This document shows, one piece after another, positions 22,644-32,864 of a stretch of 64,000 bases of DNA. A program made the position numbers and the translations under genes. The DNA comes from Neocallimastix lanati (nom. inval.). Lineage: Eukaryota > Neocallimastigomycota > Neocallimastigomycetes > Neocallimastigales > Neocallimastigaceae. How positions within the stretch are numbered: position 1 is the stretch's first letter; every line of letters begins with the position of its first letter. The DNA lies in the NCBI GenBank assembly GCA_016946835.1, contig JACVTC010000086.1, positions 62,001 through 126,000 of the forward strand, given 5' to 3'. The notes under the pieces were generated by a model, which saw only the letters and a program-made list of their open reading frames with translations, did no database searches and was not told the DNA's origin.

Positions 22644-23122
22644 GATTTCGTTACCGTTACATTAGAAAATTTTGAAAATAAAAATGGATTAGCTAATGTA
22701 GCTACTCTTTATTAAGAAACAAAATCTTATAATGATTTTTTCGATAAGATGGATAATTTCATTGTCGATTTATATTTTGATGATTTAAGTATTAAAATAA
22801 AAATTAAAAAAATCTGTGGAAAAGTTTAGTGAGTACAACAGTGATACTAGATATAAACTTGCTCTTATGGTAGGTAAAGAAAATTCTTATACTTATAATC
22901 GATTTGTAAAAGAATAAAAACCAAAATCTAAACAATGTTTTAAGAATAACAAAAACTAGTTATGGAATTAGTAATAATCATCAAATTAATTCTAAAATGT
23001 ATGAATTTTAAAAATATAAATGAAGCCAATACTAAATTAGCATCTCTTAATAAAATTAATAAAGCTTTAAAAGAAATTAGATTAATAAAACCAACTAATA
23101 TTAAGAAAAAAATAAATAATTA
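22644..23122 (+). pseudogene. Unrecognised broken coding fragment next to element 2
   Basis: Directly after the LTR, the plus strand reads DFVTVTLENFENKNGLANV, a stop (TAA where CAA would fit), then SYNDFFDKMDNFIVDLYFDD. After a frame change come EKFSEYNSDTRYKLAL and GKENSYTYNRFVKE, and finally NEANTKLASLNKINKALKEI with a terminal TAA near 23122. Codon use resembles real coding DNA, but several stops and shifts make it a pseudogene. It was probably the gene or repeat into which element 2 jumped. The family is not recognised. Confidence 0.55.
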
Positions 23123-23329
23123 ATTTATAAAAAAAAATAAATATATATATATAAGTAATAATATTTAAACATCATAATATAATTAAAAATTATATTATGA
23201 TATAAAAAATAAAATTGGTTATTAATAAAATATAATTATTATTTTTTAAAAACTTTATATTTTTAAAAATGATTTTATAAATTATAATAGATATATTAAA
23301 TTGAATTAAAAATAAAATAACCAAATTTC

Positions 23330-23363
<34 letters not shown>

Positions 23364-23373
23364 TATATAAAAT

Positions 23374-23830
23374 ATGAATTTTTTTAAAGTTATATTTTTA
23401 ACATTATCATTGCTTTCTCTTATGCTAATATTATTAAAGTATTAAAAAGAAATGACAATTTAGATGAAAATTCTTTAATAAATTCTATAAGTAAAAGAAT
23501 GTATTGAAGAACAAGAAAAGTCGGAATATAAATATTGTATTTGTGAACTTACTATATTATTACAAAAATGTATGCTCTAAAACTAACAGTGATAAATATC
23601 AAAAATTTTATAATAATCCATTAGAATTCTATTCTATATGGAGAGAAAATTATAAATTTGCTGAGATGTTTCAACCATCTTTAATAAAATCTTTGAAATT
23701 TATCATACTAAATGTCATGTCAAACGGATAAAAATGGAAATTTATGTCCTTTTGCTTTGACTGTAATTAGACGAGAAGGTAAAAATTACATATTATATAA
23801 CGTTTCCTATACAAATTATATCAATATTTA
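23374..23830 (+). pseudogene. Decayed small secreted cysteine-containing protein
   Basis: ATG at 23374 begins a hydrophobic leader (MNFFKVIFLTLSLLSLMLI) typical of a signal peptide. Past a frame change, the phrases KECIEEQEKSEYKYCICE, YYKNVCSKTNSDKYQKFYNN and PSLIKSLKF lie in changing frames, ending with FALTVIRREG. At least three frameshifts or stops interrupt it. The short Cys-containing layout resembles small secreted proteins, but the function is unknown. An old SINE copy lies directly downstream. Confidence 0.6.
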
Positions 23831-23839
23831 ATTATAAAA

Positions 23840-24118
23840 AAAATAATATAGACACATATAAAGAGTATCCATCTCCTATTATGGCAATAATACATATAAC
23901 TATTATTAGGTATGATATACTGGCATACTAGTACAGCATCATCCCTCTACGAGTCGTTACAAATCTGACTGGCGCGGTATTCCCTAATATTTCCACATAT
24001 ATCTCCATTAGCCACAAGTATCGAGATATGAACTATTCACCACTCCAATAGGTGTACTCATTGACGTGGATCGTGTATTTCACAATCGTGCAATTCGCAA
24101 TGTAGCTTATAATATTTA
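23840..24118 (-). mobile_element. Second, diverged SINE copy (5'-truncated)
   Basis: The plus strand here is similar to the reverse complement of the SINE body at 11640-11990. Shared landmarks in the same order are ATAGAC, CCATCTCC, GGCATACT, GTACAGC/GTATCAGC, TCGTTACA, ACATATATCTC, CACTCC/CTCC, AGGTGTA/GGGTGTA and CATTG. The match ends near GCAATGTAGC, so the tRNA-like head and its B box are missing. 5' truncation is usual for SINEs and LINEs. Orientation is opposite to the first copy and the divergence is large, so this insertion is older. Confidence 0.8.
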
Positions 24119-24348
24119 TAAATAAAGCCATACATTTTTAAGATATTTTATACAATCATAAAAAATATATAAATAATTATTATTTTTAAAAGAAATAATA
24201 ATATATTCTATTAAAAAAGAATTTTAAAAAAATTATTTTTTTATAAAAAATTATTTTTAAAATTGAATAAAATAAAAAAAAGAATATTTATTATTTATTT
24301 AATTATTATTATTTTAATTATTAAAAAACAAGCCTCATATGAAAATAC

Positions 24349-24366
24349 GCCACATTACAAAATGCA
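24349..24366 (+). repeat. Copy of the GCCACATTnCGAAATGCA motif
   Basis: GCCACATTACAAAATGCA. Other copies lie at 25129-25150, 30575-30593, 34908-34930 and 47527-47548 (plus), and 29604-29625, 34982-34995 and 46929-46949 (minus). See the finding on this motif. Confidence 0.7.
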
Positions 24367-24379
24367 TAAATAGGAAATT

Positions 24380-24488
24380 GAATGTGGTACATTTCACCAA
24401 TTTTTATAATACAAATTTTCAATACGCCATTTATTTTTATTGTCTTGTAAAATTTTTTGTTAACGACATAAAAAATTTTAATACAATT
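24380..24488 (+). repeat. ~110-bp conserved block upstream of an AAAAT array (copy 1)
   Basis: It starts GAATGTGGTACATTTCACC and ends TTAATACAATTA. It is closely similar to 30742-30852 and more distantly to 34982-35085. It contains ACGCCATTTATTTTTA and TGTTAACGACATAAAAAAT. It is non-coding and lies 65 bp before an AAAAT array. Confidence 0.85.
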
Positions 24489-24552
24489 ATATGTAAAAAA
24501 AAAATAAATGTATAAATAAATAAATAAATAAAGAAAGTAATATAATAAGTAT

Positions 24553-24970
24553 AAAAAATAAAATAAAATAAAATAAAATAAAATAAAATAAAATAAAATA
24601 AAATAAAATAAAATAAAATAAAATAAAATAAAATAAAATAAAATAAAATAAAATAAAATAAAATAAAATAAAATAAAATAAAATAAAATAAAATAAAATA
24701 AAATAAAATAAAATAAATAGTAGAATATAAATATAAAGTACGGATTGAATAAAATAAAACAAAATAAAATAAATAGTAGAATATAAATATAAAGTACGGA
24801 TTGAATAAAATAAAATAAAATAAAATAAAATAAAATAAATAGTGAATATAAAAAAGTAAAGTATTAATAGAAATAAAATAAATAAAATAAAATAAATAGT
24901 GAATATAAAAAAGTAAAGTATTAATAGAAATAAAATAAATAAAATAAAATATATAATATGATAAAATAAA
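24553..24970. repeat. (AAAAT)n array with spacer units
   Basis: About 160 bp of pure AAAAT repeats followed by units with spacers TAGTAGAATATAAATATAAAG / TACGGATTGAAT and AGTGAATATAAAAAAGTAAAG. These are the same family (opposite strand) as the 3.1-4.6 kb array. Confidence 0.92.
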
Positions 24971-26098
24971 ATAAATCACATTTTAAATATTTTTAATAAT
25001 TTTTTTTTTTTTTCAAAAAATAATTTTCATTTTATTTTAATGTTTTAAATATAATATTCAGATATAAAAATTTATAATAAATAATACAAGCCACGTTCCT
25101 ATATGAAAAATTTATGAATATTATTTGAACCACATTCCGAAATGCATCACCATTGGTAATAAAAAAATGTATAATTTAATTACGCCACGTTTTAAATATA
25201 TATAAAAAACGTGACAGTATTTTTGATATGCGGGCAATAATTTATAAGCAGTAGGTTTTTTTAATAATGGTTGTTTAGTAAATTTATAAAATTATAATAT
25301 TTGTACAATTAAAATAATAATTCTAATTCCTAAAATTTTACAAGAGAGTTCTCTTTTTCTAATATAAATAATTTAATCTATTTATATGAAATAGGTAATA
25401 TATTAATTATATATTCTAATATACAGAACTATATAAATTTTATATGAAATAAAGTGTTATAATTATTATAATTATAATACATATTGAAATAAAATAAAAT
25501 AAAATAATTATTATCAAAAAGATATAAATTTAATATTTAATAATTATTATTAAATATACAAATATGTTACTACACATATTTGTTTTATATCATTTTATGT
25601 TATAATTAACCTTTTTAATTAAATTTAATTAATAAATAAACTTTTAAATAAAATCAAATTTTATTGAATAATATTTCATTTTAAATAAAAATATTTAAAT
25701 ACTTTTTGTATAATAAAATATTTAATAATATTTAATTTATTTATTATAAATAATGTGTTTATGAGAAAAAAAAAAAAAAATAGGCCATTTGTATTTATTT
25801 CTATTTTTATTACTATTAATATATTTTATTTAATTGATTTATTATATTTATATATAAATCTTTATTCTTTATTACTATTACTACCCACCCTTAACGTTTT
25901 TCAATCTTCTGTATGAACAATTCTTAATCCTGAAAAGGAGAAAATTTAATAAAGCATCGTTTATATATATATTTAATAGTTAACAATTAATTTTAACTAA
26001 TAAATTTATTGACATCATTGTTTGTACATATTTTTATGTTAATTTATTTTTAATTTATTTTTATAGTAAATTATATCACATGTCTTAATCATTACACT

Positions 26099-26132
<34 letters not shown>

Positions 26133-26207
26133 TGTATATCTAAATATATATATAATTCAGATCTACTTGTATCACAAGATAATAAAAAAAAATTAATTTT
26201 TAGACTC
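24971..26207. other. Gene-free DNA with DNA-transposon-like fragments
   Basis: No gene was recognised. It contains ACCACATTCCGAAATGCATCAC at 25129-25150, GCCACGTT near 25089 and 25183, and poly-T at 26109-26133. A possible isolated 3' exon on the minus strand near 25925 (3' splice-like CTTTTCAG followed by nine codons and a stop) is too short to support. Confidence 0.55.
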
Positions 26208-26210
26208 TAT

Positions 26211-26290
26211 ATTATGTTAATATATTAAAGGAGGAGGATAAATAATATATATTATGTTAATATATTAAAGGAGGAGGATAAATAATAATT
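26211..26290 (+). repeat. 40-bp tandem duplication upstream of the GPI-type gene
   Basis: Two copies of a 40-mer start at 26211 and 26251. Both contain ATTATGTTAATATATTAAAG followed by GAGGAGGATAAATAAT. The purine box lies about 230 bp before the ATG at 26516 and could be a promoter element; this is an inference from position only. Confidence 0.85.
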
Positions 26291-26515
26291 AAGTTTAAAA
26301 AAAAAAAAAAATATATATATATATATTTATATATATTTTTATTGTGAACGCATAAATATTAAATAGAAATTTTTTTTTTTTCGTTTCTTTTTTTTTTTTT
26401 TTTTTTTATTTTTTATTAATAAATTAAAAAAAAAAATATATATTTTTTATTTATTTCATTTTCATTTTTATTATATAAAAAAAAAAAATTATTATTAGTA
26501 TTTAAATAAACAAAT

Positions 26516-27346
26516 ATGAATATATATATACAAACAGTCATTTATATATTAACTATTTTACAGCTTACATCAAGTTCAAATGTTAATTTAAATGAAGAAA
26601 ATTGGTTAGAGTGTGCTGTCGTAGGGGAAACAAGCTCAATTAATGGACTTTATGAAAGTTTTAAGAGACCATTTTTGAAGACAGTAGGAAATTTTGGAAA
26701 TAAATTTATTGAACAATCCTCTACTAAATATATTTTTAATCCAATATTTTGTGAATGCTATTCAGAAAATGGTAACTGTCGTGTCGCATTTGAAGGAACT
26801 TCATTTGAAGATAATATTCCAAATCGTAATTTAAATTTAATTGCAGAATTTGAAATGACAAATAGTTTGAAAAATACAACATTTACTGATATATATAATG
26901 ATATTAAAATAAAAGAAAGTTGTAAAAACTTTAAACAAGATATTAATAATGATAAGATTTATTTTGGTAATACATATGAAAAAGAAAATAGTGAAGTTAT
27001 TCAGGGAGGTTTATTTTATAATTCCATTGAAGAAATGATTAAAGAAAATATAACTTTTCCTCTCTTTTTCGAACCAAAGAATAATTGTAATGAGCGTTTG
27101 GCTATCGGAAAATTCAGAATAAGTAATGTAAAGGAATGTAAAGTCGATATAAACCCATCAAATGAAATAGAAGTGAGTTATAATAGAGAAGGATTTAATA
27201 AAACTGAAGTTAATTGTGATTGGGGCGTACGTAGAAAAATAGAAGCTAAGAAGGAAGAATCTTCTAACCGTTCTTCAAAACTTTATTCTAATATCGCTAT
27301 TTCTTTAGGTTTTAGTTTTATTACCATTATATTATCACTATATTAA
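26516..27346 (+). CDS. Secreted, probably GPI-anchored cysteine-rich protein
   Basis: A single-exon gene of 276 codons, intact from ATG to TAA. Residues 1-20 form a signal peptide (MNIYIQTVIYILTILQLTSS). The mature part has eight cysteines (including a CEC pair near residue 79) and four N-glycosylation sequons (NTT, NIT, NKT, NRS). The C-terminus has a Ser/Asn-rich stretch (EESSNRSSKL) and then a hydrophobic tail (ISLGFSFITIILSLY) with no basic residues after it. That pattern is usual for GPI-anchor addition, so the protein is likely tethered to the outer face of the plasma membrane or the cell wall. No known enzyme motif was recognised. Codon use, the open frame and the split of hydrophobic ends make it a real gene. 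A duplicated purine box lies upstream. Confidence 0.85.
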   Translation: MNIYIQTVIYILTILQLTSSSNVNLNEENWLECAVVGETSSINGLYESFKRPFLKTVGNFGNKFIEQSSTKYIFNPIFCECYSENGNCRVAFEGTSFEDNIPNRNLNLIAEFEMTNSLKNTTFTDIYNDIKIKESCKNFKQDINNDKIYFGNTYEKENSEVIQGGLFYNSIEEMIKENITFPLFFEPKNNCNERLAIGKFRISNVKECKVDINPSNEIEVSYNREGFNKTEVNCDWGVRRKIEAKKEESSNRSSKLYSNIAISLGFSFITIILSLY

Positions 27347-28556
27347 TATTATTTAAAATAAAAATAATTTTAATAAAGTAAGAAAAAAAAGGAAAAAATG
27401 AAAATAGGAAAAACTGAAAAAAATGAAAAATAAAAAAATAAAAGATAAAAACAAAATAAGTAACAAAATGTAAGAAATAATAATAAAAAAAGTAGAAAAA
27501 TAATAGAAATATAATAGAAATATAATAGAAAAATAATAGAAAAATAATAGAAAAATAATAGAAATATTAAAAATAAAAAGGAATAATAATAAAAAAATAA
27601 CAAAAAAGTAATAAATAAAATATGAATAAAAAAAATACATAAATTTTTTTTTTTGAATAATTATAATAATAAAAATAAAAATAAAAAGAACTAAATAAAT
27701 AAAAATATTCAATAAAAATGGAGTTTATTTTTTTTTTCTTTTCTTTTATTTTATTTTTTTTATTATATAATAAAAATTTATTATAGATTCATTAAATTAT
27801 ATAAAATGTCAAATTTATATCAGCGACTGTTAAAGTTATTTAATAATTAAGTAAAAATAAAAATATAATAAAATAAAATATAATAAGATATGAATAAAAT
27901 AAAAATATTCATATGTTTTTTTTTTATGTTTTATGAATATAATTATTTCATTTTAGTTAATTATTAAAGGGATTTATGGTTAAAAAAAATAAAAAAAAAA
28001 TAAAAAAAAAAAAAAAAGGGATTTATGGATTTTAAATATAATTCTTTTCTTTTCCTGTTGATCATTTTAGGGGTAACACTTAATGACAGTCTTTTTATTA
28101 AATTTATATTAAAATAAAAAATTAAATGGAAAAAAAAATAAAAAATTAATTTGGAAAAAATAAAATAAACTTAAATATTAAAAAATATTTTATATTTATA
28201 TATTTATATGTTATATATTTTATATTATATATTATTTTTTATATTTTAAAATGTGATTCAACTAAGTTTTTTTTTTTTATTAAAATTAAATTAAAAATTT
28301 TTTTTTAAATCGAATTAATGAAAAAAAATCAAATTAATAATTAATATTTAATATTTAATATTTAATATTAATAATTAATATTTAATATTTAATATTTAAT
28401 AATTAATAAGATTTAAATCTTTAAATTTATAAATTTCTAAATTGATAAAAATGGATTTTAAAAGAATAAAAAATTTATTTCATCTAATTATATTTAAAAA
28501 AATTTTAATTAATTAATTAAATAATTGAATAAATAATTAAATAATTGAATAATGAC
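27347..28556. other. Gene-free AT-rich DNA
   Basis: Immediately downstream of the GPI-type gene, A-rich sequence with AATAGAAAAATAATAGAAA repeats (27500-27560) may include its 3' untranslated region. Beyond it are poly-A runs near 27990-28016 and TAATATTTAATATT repeats near 28340-28400. No gene was seen. Confidence 0.65.
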
Positions 28557-28955
28557 TAATAAATAATAAATAATAAATAATAAATAATAAATAATAAATA
28601 ATAAATAATAAATAATAAATAATAAATAATAAATAATAAATAATAAATAATAAATAATAAATAATAAATAATAAATAATAAATAATAAATAATAAATAAT
28701 AAATAATGAATAATAAATAATAAATAATAAATAATAAATAATAAATAATAAATAATAAATAATAAAATAATAAATAATAAATAATAAATAATAAATAATA
28801 AATAATAAATAATAAATAATAAATAATAAATAATAAATAATAAATAATAAATAATAAATAATAAATAATAAATAATAAATAATAAATAATAAATAATAAA
28901 TAATAAATAATAAATAATAAATAATAAATAATATATAATAAATAATAAATAATTA
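28557..28955. repeat. (AATAAAT)n heptanucleotide microsatellite
   Basis: About 400 bp of the 7-bp unit AATAAAT, with single variants near 28707 (AATGAAT) and 28763 and TATA near 28932. Related arrays occur at 47263-47396 (other strand) and 48135-48235. Confidence 0.93.
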
Positions 28956-29400
28956 AATTTTTTAATTAATTATTAGTAGAAATTTATACTACATAATATA
29001 AATTTAATTATATTATTATTATATTAATATATTTCCCAAAAAAAAAAAAAAATTGATTTTTTTATTTTCCATGAAAATTACCAAAAGATACAAAAATATG
29101 AGAAAGAAAAATAGTATTAACAAGTGAAACAAATTTTTATATTTGCAAGTTCAACGGAAATTCTAGATTATTTTTTTTACTTAATTTTGTTATATATAAA
29201 TATAAAATATTCATTTGAAAAGTAATTTATCCTCTGTTTTTTAAATATAACTATATATTATTTAATCTTTAAAAAGAATTTTTTTTATATTATACAATAT
29301 TTATATAATAAAAGAGTTTTAGTTAAACTTGGAAAAAAAAATTTTTTTTTTTCTTTTCATTAAAATTAGTTAAGTTTTATAATAATTTTAAAAAGATTGT

Positions 29401-29545
29401 ATAATAATAATAATAATAATAAAAAGATTATATTTTTAATAATAATAATAATAATAAAAAGATTTTATTTTTAATAATAATAATAATAATAAAAAGATTT
29501 TATTTTTAATAATGATAATAATAATAATAATAAAAAGATTATTAA
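29401..29545. repeat. Short composite (AAT)n array
   Basis: Four units of (AAT)n joined by AAAAAGATTTTATTTTTAAT or close variants. It is a small version of the arrays at 37.96-38.82 and 40.6-41.5 kb. Confidence 0.85.
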
Positions 29546-29559
29546 GCGTCAGGAATTTA

Positions 29560-29835
29560 TTGTTTATAATTATGTCAATTTTATTAATACATCTTATGGG
29601 AGTATTGCATTTCGGAACATGGATTTTAAATTTGATTCGTAATTTTACACCCCATATCTTATTTTTTTTGGGAATGCTTATCAATAAATAAATTACTACC
29701 AATGCTGAATTAACAGTAAGTCTGTCCAGTAGGGACTATATCCACCTGTGCAATAGCACATCAAAGTGTTGTGACTGACTACCTTAATATTCCCATGTCT
29801 TGAAGGGGGCATAGGGCGGTATACACCGGAAATAA
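29560..29835. mobile_element. Possible retroposon or DNA-transposon fragment (unclassified)
   Basis: A roughly 270-bp island of higher GC content than its surroundings. It includes GTCTGTCCAGTAGGGACTAT, CCACCTGTGCAATAGCAC and GGGGGCATAGGGCGGTATAC, and ends in a (AAAT)n tail near 29833-29859. The tail is SINE- or LINE-like. Its left part carries the minus-strand motif TTCCGAAATGCA (29604-29625). No tRNA-like head or coding sense was recognised, and no clear target duplication was found. Confidence 0.4.
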
Positions 29836-30035
29836 AAAAATAAATAAATAAATAAATAAGAAAATAAAAATAAATTTAAACGGATTAATTTTTTTTTTTT
29901 TTTTTTTTTCTAATTTTAAACTTCAAAAAAAAAAAAATTCTCATAAACACATTATTTATTATAAATAAATTAAATATTATTAAGTATTTTATTATATATT
30001 TAATTTTTATTTTAACAAAAAATACTAAAATATAT

Positions 30036-30170
30036 CTTTGGATTGAATAAAATAAAATAAAATAAATATTGAATATTAAACATAAAGTACAGATTGAATA
30101 AAATAAAATAAAATAAATATTGAATATTAAACATAAAGTACAGATTGAATAAAATAAAATAAAATAAAAA
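30036..30170. repeat. Short (AAAAT)n array with spacers
   Basis: Two units with the spacer ATATTGAATATTAAACATAAAG followed by TACAGATTGAAT and AAAAT repeats. Same family as the larger arrays. Confidence 0.85.
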
Positions 30171-30574
30171 TTACATTTTAAAATTAATTCTAAGGATTAT
30201 AATTTAATTTTATACAAAAATGAAAAAGGTGAAATATTAAATATTAATTATAAAATTTTCGAATTCCTCAATGTGGCGTATTTTCATATGTGGCATTTTT
30301 TAATAATTAAATAAATAATATTTAAATAAATAATCATTATATAAATAATAAATATTTTTTTTATATATAATTTATTAATATTTTCAATTGTAAAAATAAT
30401 TTTATATATTTCTTTTTTTAATAGAATATATTATTATTTCTTTTGTAATAGTTATTTAATAATATTTAATTGTAAAAAACTATTTATTTAATTATATATT
30501 TAATTTTTTAATTATTTATATATTTATTTATGATTGTATAGAATATCTTAAAAATGTATGGCTTTATTTTAAAT

Positions 30575-30593
30575 GCCACATTACGAAATGCAC
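30575..30593 (+). repeat. Copy of the GCCACATTnCGAAATGCA motif
   Basis: GCCACATTACGAAATGCAC, the best match to the consensus in the window. Confidence 0.75.
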
Positions 30594-30741
30594 TATCCCT
30601 ATAGCAAAAGATATTAAAAGTATTTTTTTTTTTATTAAATATTATTAAATATTATTTATTATTAAAATTTAATTAGTATGATTTATTTATTAAAAATAAT
30701 TAAGCCCCCCTTACATTAACAGTTTTTTTAAAGCACGCCAT

Positions 30742-30852
30742 GAATGTGGTTCATTTCGCCAATTTTTAAAATACAAATTTTCAATACGCCATTTATTTTT
30801 AATGGCTTGTAAAACTTTTTGTTAACGCCATAAAAAATTATAATACAATTAA
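30742..30852 (+). repeat. ~110-bp conserved block upstream of an AAAAT array (copy 2)
   Basis: It starts GAATGTGGTTCATTTCGCC and ends TATAATACAATTAA. It is closely similar to 24380-24488 in the same orientation, and again an AAAAT array follows within about 80 bp. Confidence 0.85.
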
Positions 30853-30924
30853 TTTTAAAATAAATAAATGTATAAATTAATAAATAAATAGATAAATAAA
30901 TAAAGAATATAATAATAAAAATAT

Positions 30925-32412
30925 ATAAAATAAAATAAAATAAAATAAAATAAATAGAAGAATATAAATATAAAGTACAGATTGAATAAAATAAAATAAT
31001 ATAAAATAAAATAAATAGTAGAATATGAATATAAAGTACATATTTAATAAAATAAAATAAAATAAAATAAATAGTAGAATATGAATATAAAGTACATATT
31101 TAATAAAATAAAATAAAATAAAATAAATAGTAGAATGTGAATATAAAGTACATATTTAATAAAATAAAATAAAATAAAAGTAGAATGTGAATATAAATTA
31201 CAGATTGAATAAAATAAAATAAAATAAAATAAATAATGAAGTAATATAAAAGAATAAAGTATTAATAAAAATAAAATAAAATAAAATAAAATAAAATAAA
31301 TAATGAAGTAATATAAAAAAATAAAGTATTAATAAAAATAAAATAAAATAAAATAAAATAAAATAAAATAAAATAAAATAAAATAAAATATAATAAAATA
31401 AATAGTGAATATTAAAAATAAAGTACAGATTGAATAAAATAAAATAAAATAAAATAAAATAAAATAAAATAAAATAAAATAAAATAAAATAAAATAAAAT
31501 AAAATAAAATAAAATAAAATAAAATAAAATAAAATAAAATAAAATAAAATAAAATAAAATAAAATAAAATAAAATAAAATAAAATAAAATAAAATAAAAT
31601 AAAATAAAATAAAATAAAATAAAATAAATAAATAAAATAAAATAAATAAATAAATAAATAAATAATGAAGTAATATAAAAGAATAAAGTATTAATAAAAA
31701 TAAAATAAAATAAAATAAAATAAAATAAAATAAATAATGAAGTAATATAAAAGAATAAAGTATTAATAAAAATAAAATAAAATAAAATAAAATAAAATAA
31801 AATAAAATAAAATAAATAATGAAGTAATATAAAAGAATAAAGTATTAATAAAAATAAAATAAAATAAAATAAATAGTAGAATATTAAAAATAAAGTACAG
31901 ATTGAATAAAATAAAATAAAATAAAATAAAATAAAATAAAATAAAATAAAATAAAATAAAATAAATAATGAAGTAATATAAAAGAATAAAGTATTAATAA
32001 AAATAAAATAAAATAAAATAAAATAAAATAAAATAAAATAAAATAAAATAAATAATGAAGTAATATAAAAGAATAAAGTATTAATAAAAATAAAATAAAA
32101 TAAAATAAAATAAAATAAAATAAAATAAATAATGAAGTAATATAAAAGAATAAAGTATTAATAAAAATAAAATAAAATAAAATAAAATAAAATAAAATAA
32201 AATAAATAATGAAGTAATATAAAAGAATAAAGTATTAATAAAAATAAAATAAAATAAAATAAATAGTAGAATATTAAAAATAAAGTACAGATTGAATAAA
32301 ATAAAATAAAATAAAATAAAATAAAATAAAATAAAATAAAATAAATAGTAGAATATTAAAAATAAAGTACAGATTGAATAAAATAAAATAAAATAAAATA
32401 AAATAAAATAAA
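30925..32412. repeat. Large composite (AAAAT)n array
   Basis: About 1.5 kb. AAAAT runs of variable length alternate with two spacer types. Type 1 contains AGTAGAATAT then TAAAGTACAGATTGAAT. Type 2 contains AATGAAGTAATATAAAAGAA then TAAAGTATTAATAAAAA. Type 2 recurs about nine times between 31230 and 32240. The array ends about 450 bp before MULE-type gene 1. Confidence 0.93.
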
Positions 32413-32864
32413 TATCTATTATTAATTTTTATTAAAGAATATTAAAGATCAATGTTTTCGAAATGAAAATTTTTTACATTTTTATTATATTCAATTAATG
32501 ATGTAGTTTAATATTATTGGTAGTTAATAATTTCATTAAATATAAATGATTTTTTGCTTTCTAACATATATAATTAAATAAAGCATTTTATTTTTAAAAA
32601 TAAATTGTCTTTAATATTCTTTAATAAAAAAAAATAATAAATATTTATTTTATTATATATACTTGTACTTTTATAATATTACATTTAATATTTATTTTAT
32701 TTTATATACTTGTACTTATAATATTACATTCTTTATTTATTTATTTATTTATTTTACAAATAATTGAAAAACTAATTTTTCAAAATTAATATTACGAATA
32801 ATATTGGATAATTAATATAATAATTATAATTATATAATTAAAAAATATTTATAAAAATATAGAA

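Noticed and set aside
25900-25935. Terminal exon on the minus strand after CTTTTCAG
   Set aside because: Only nine codons before the stop and no partner exon.
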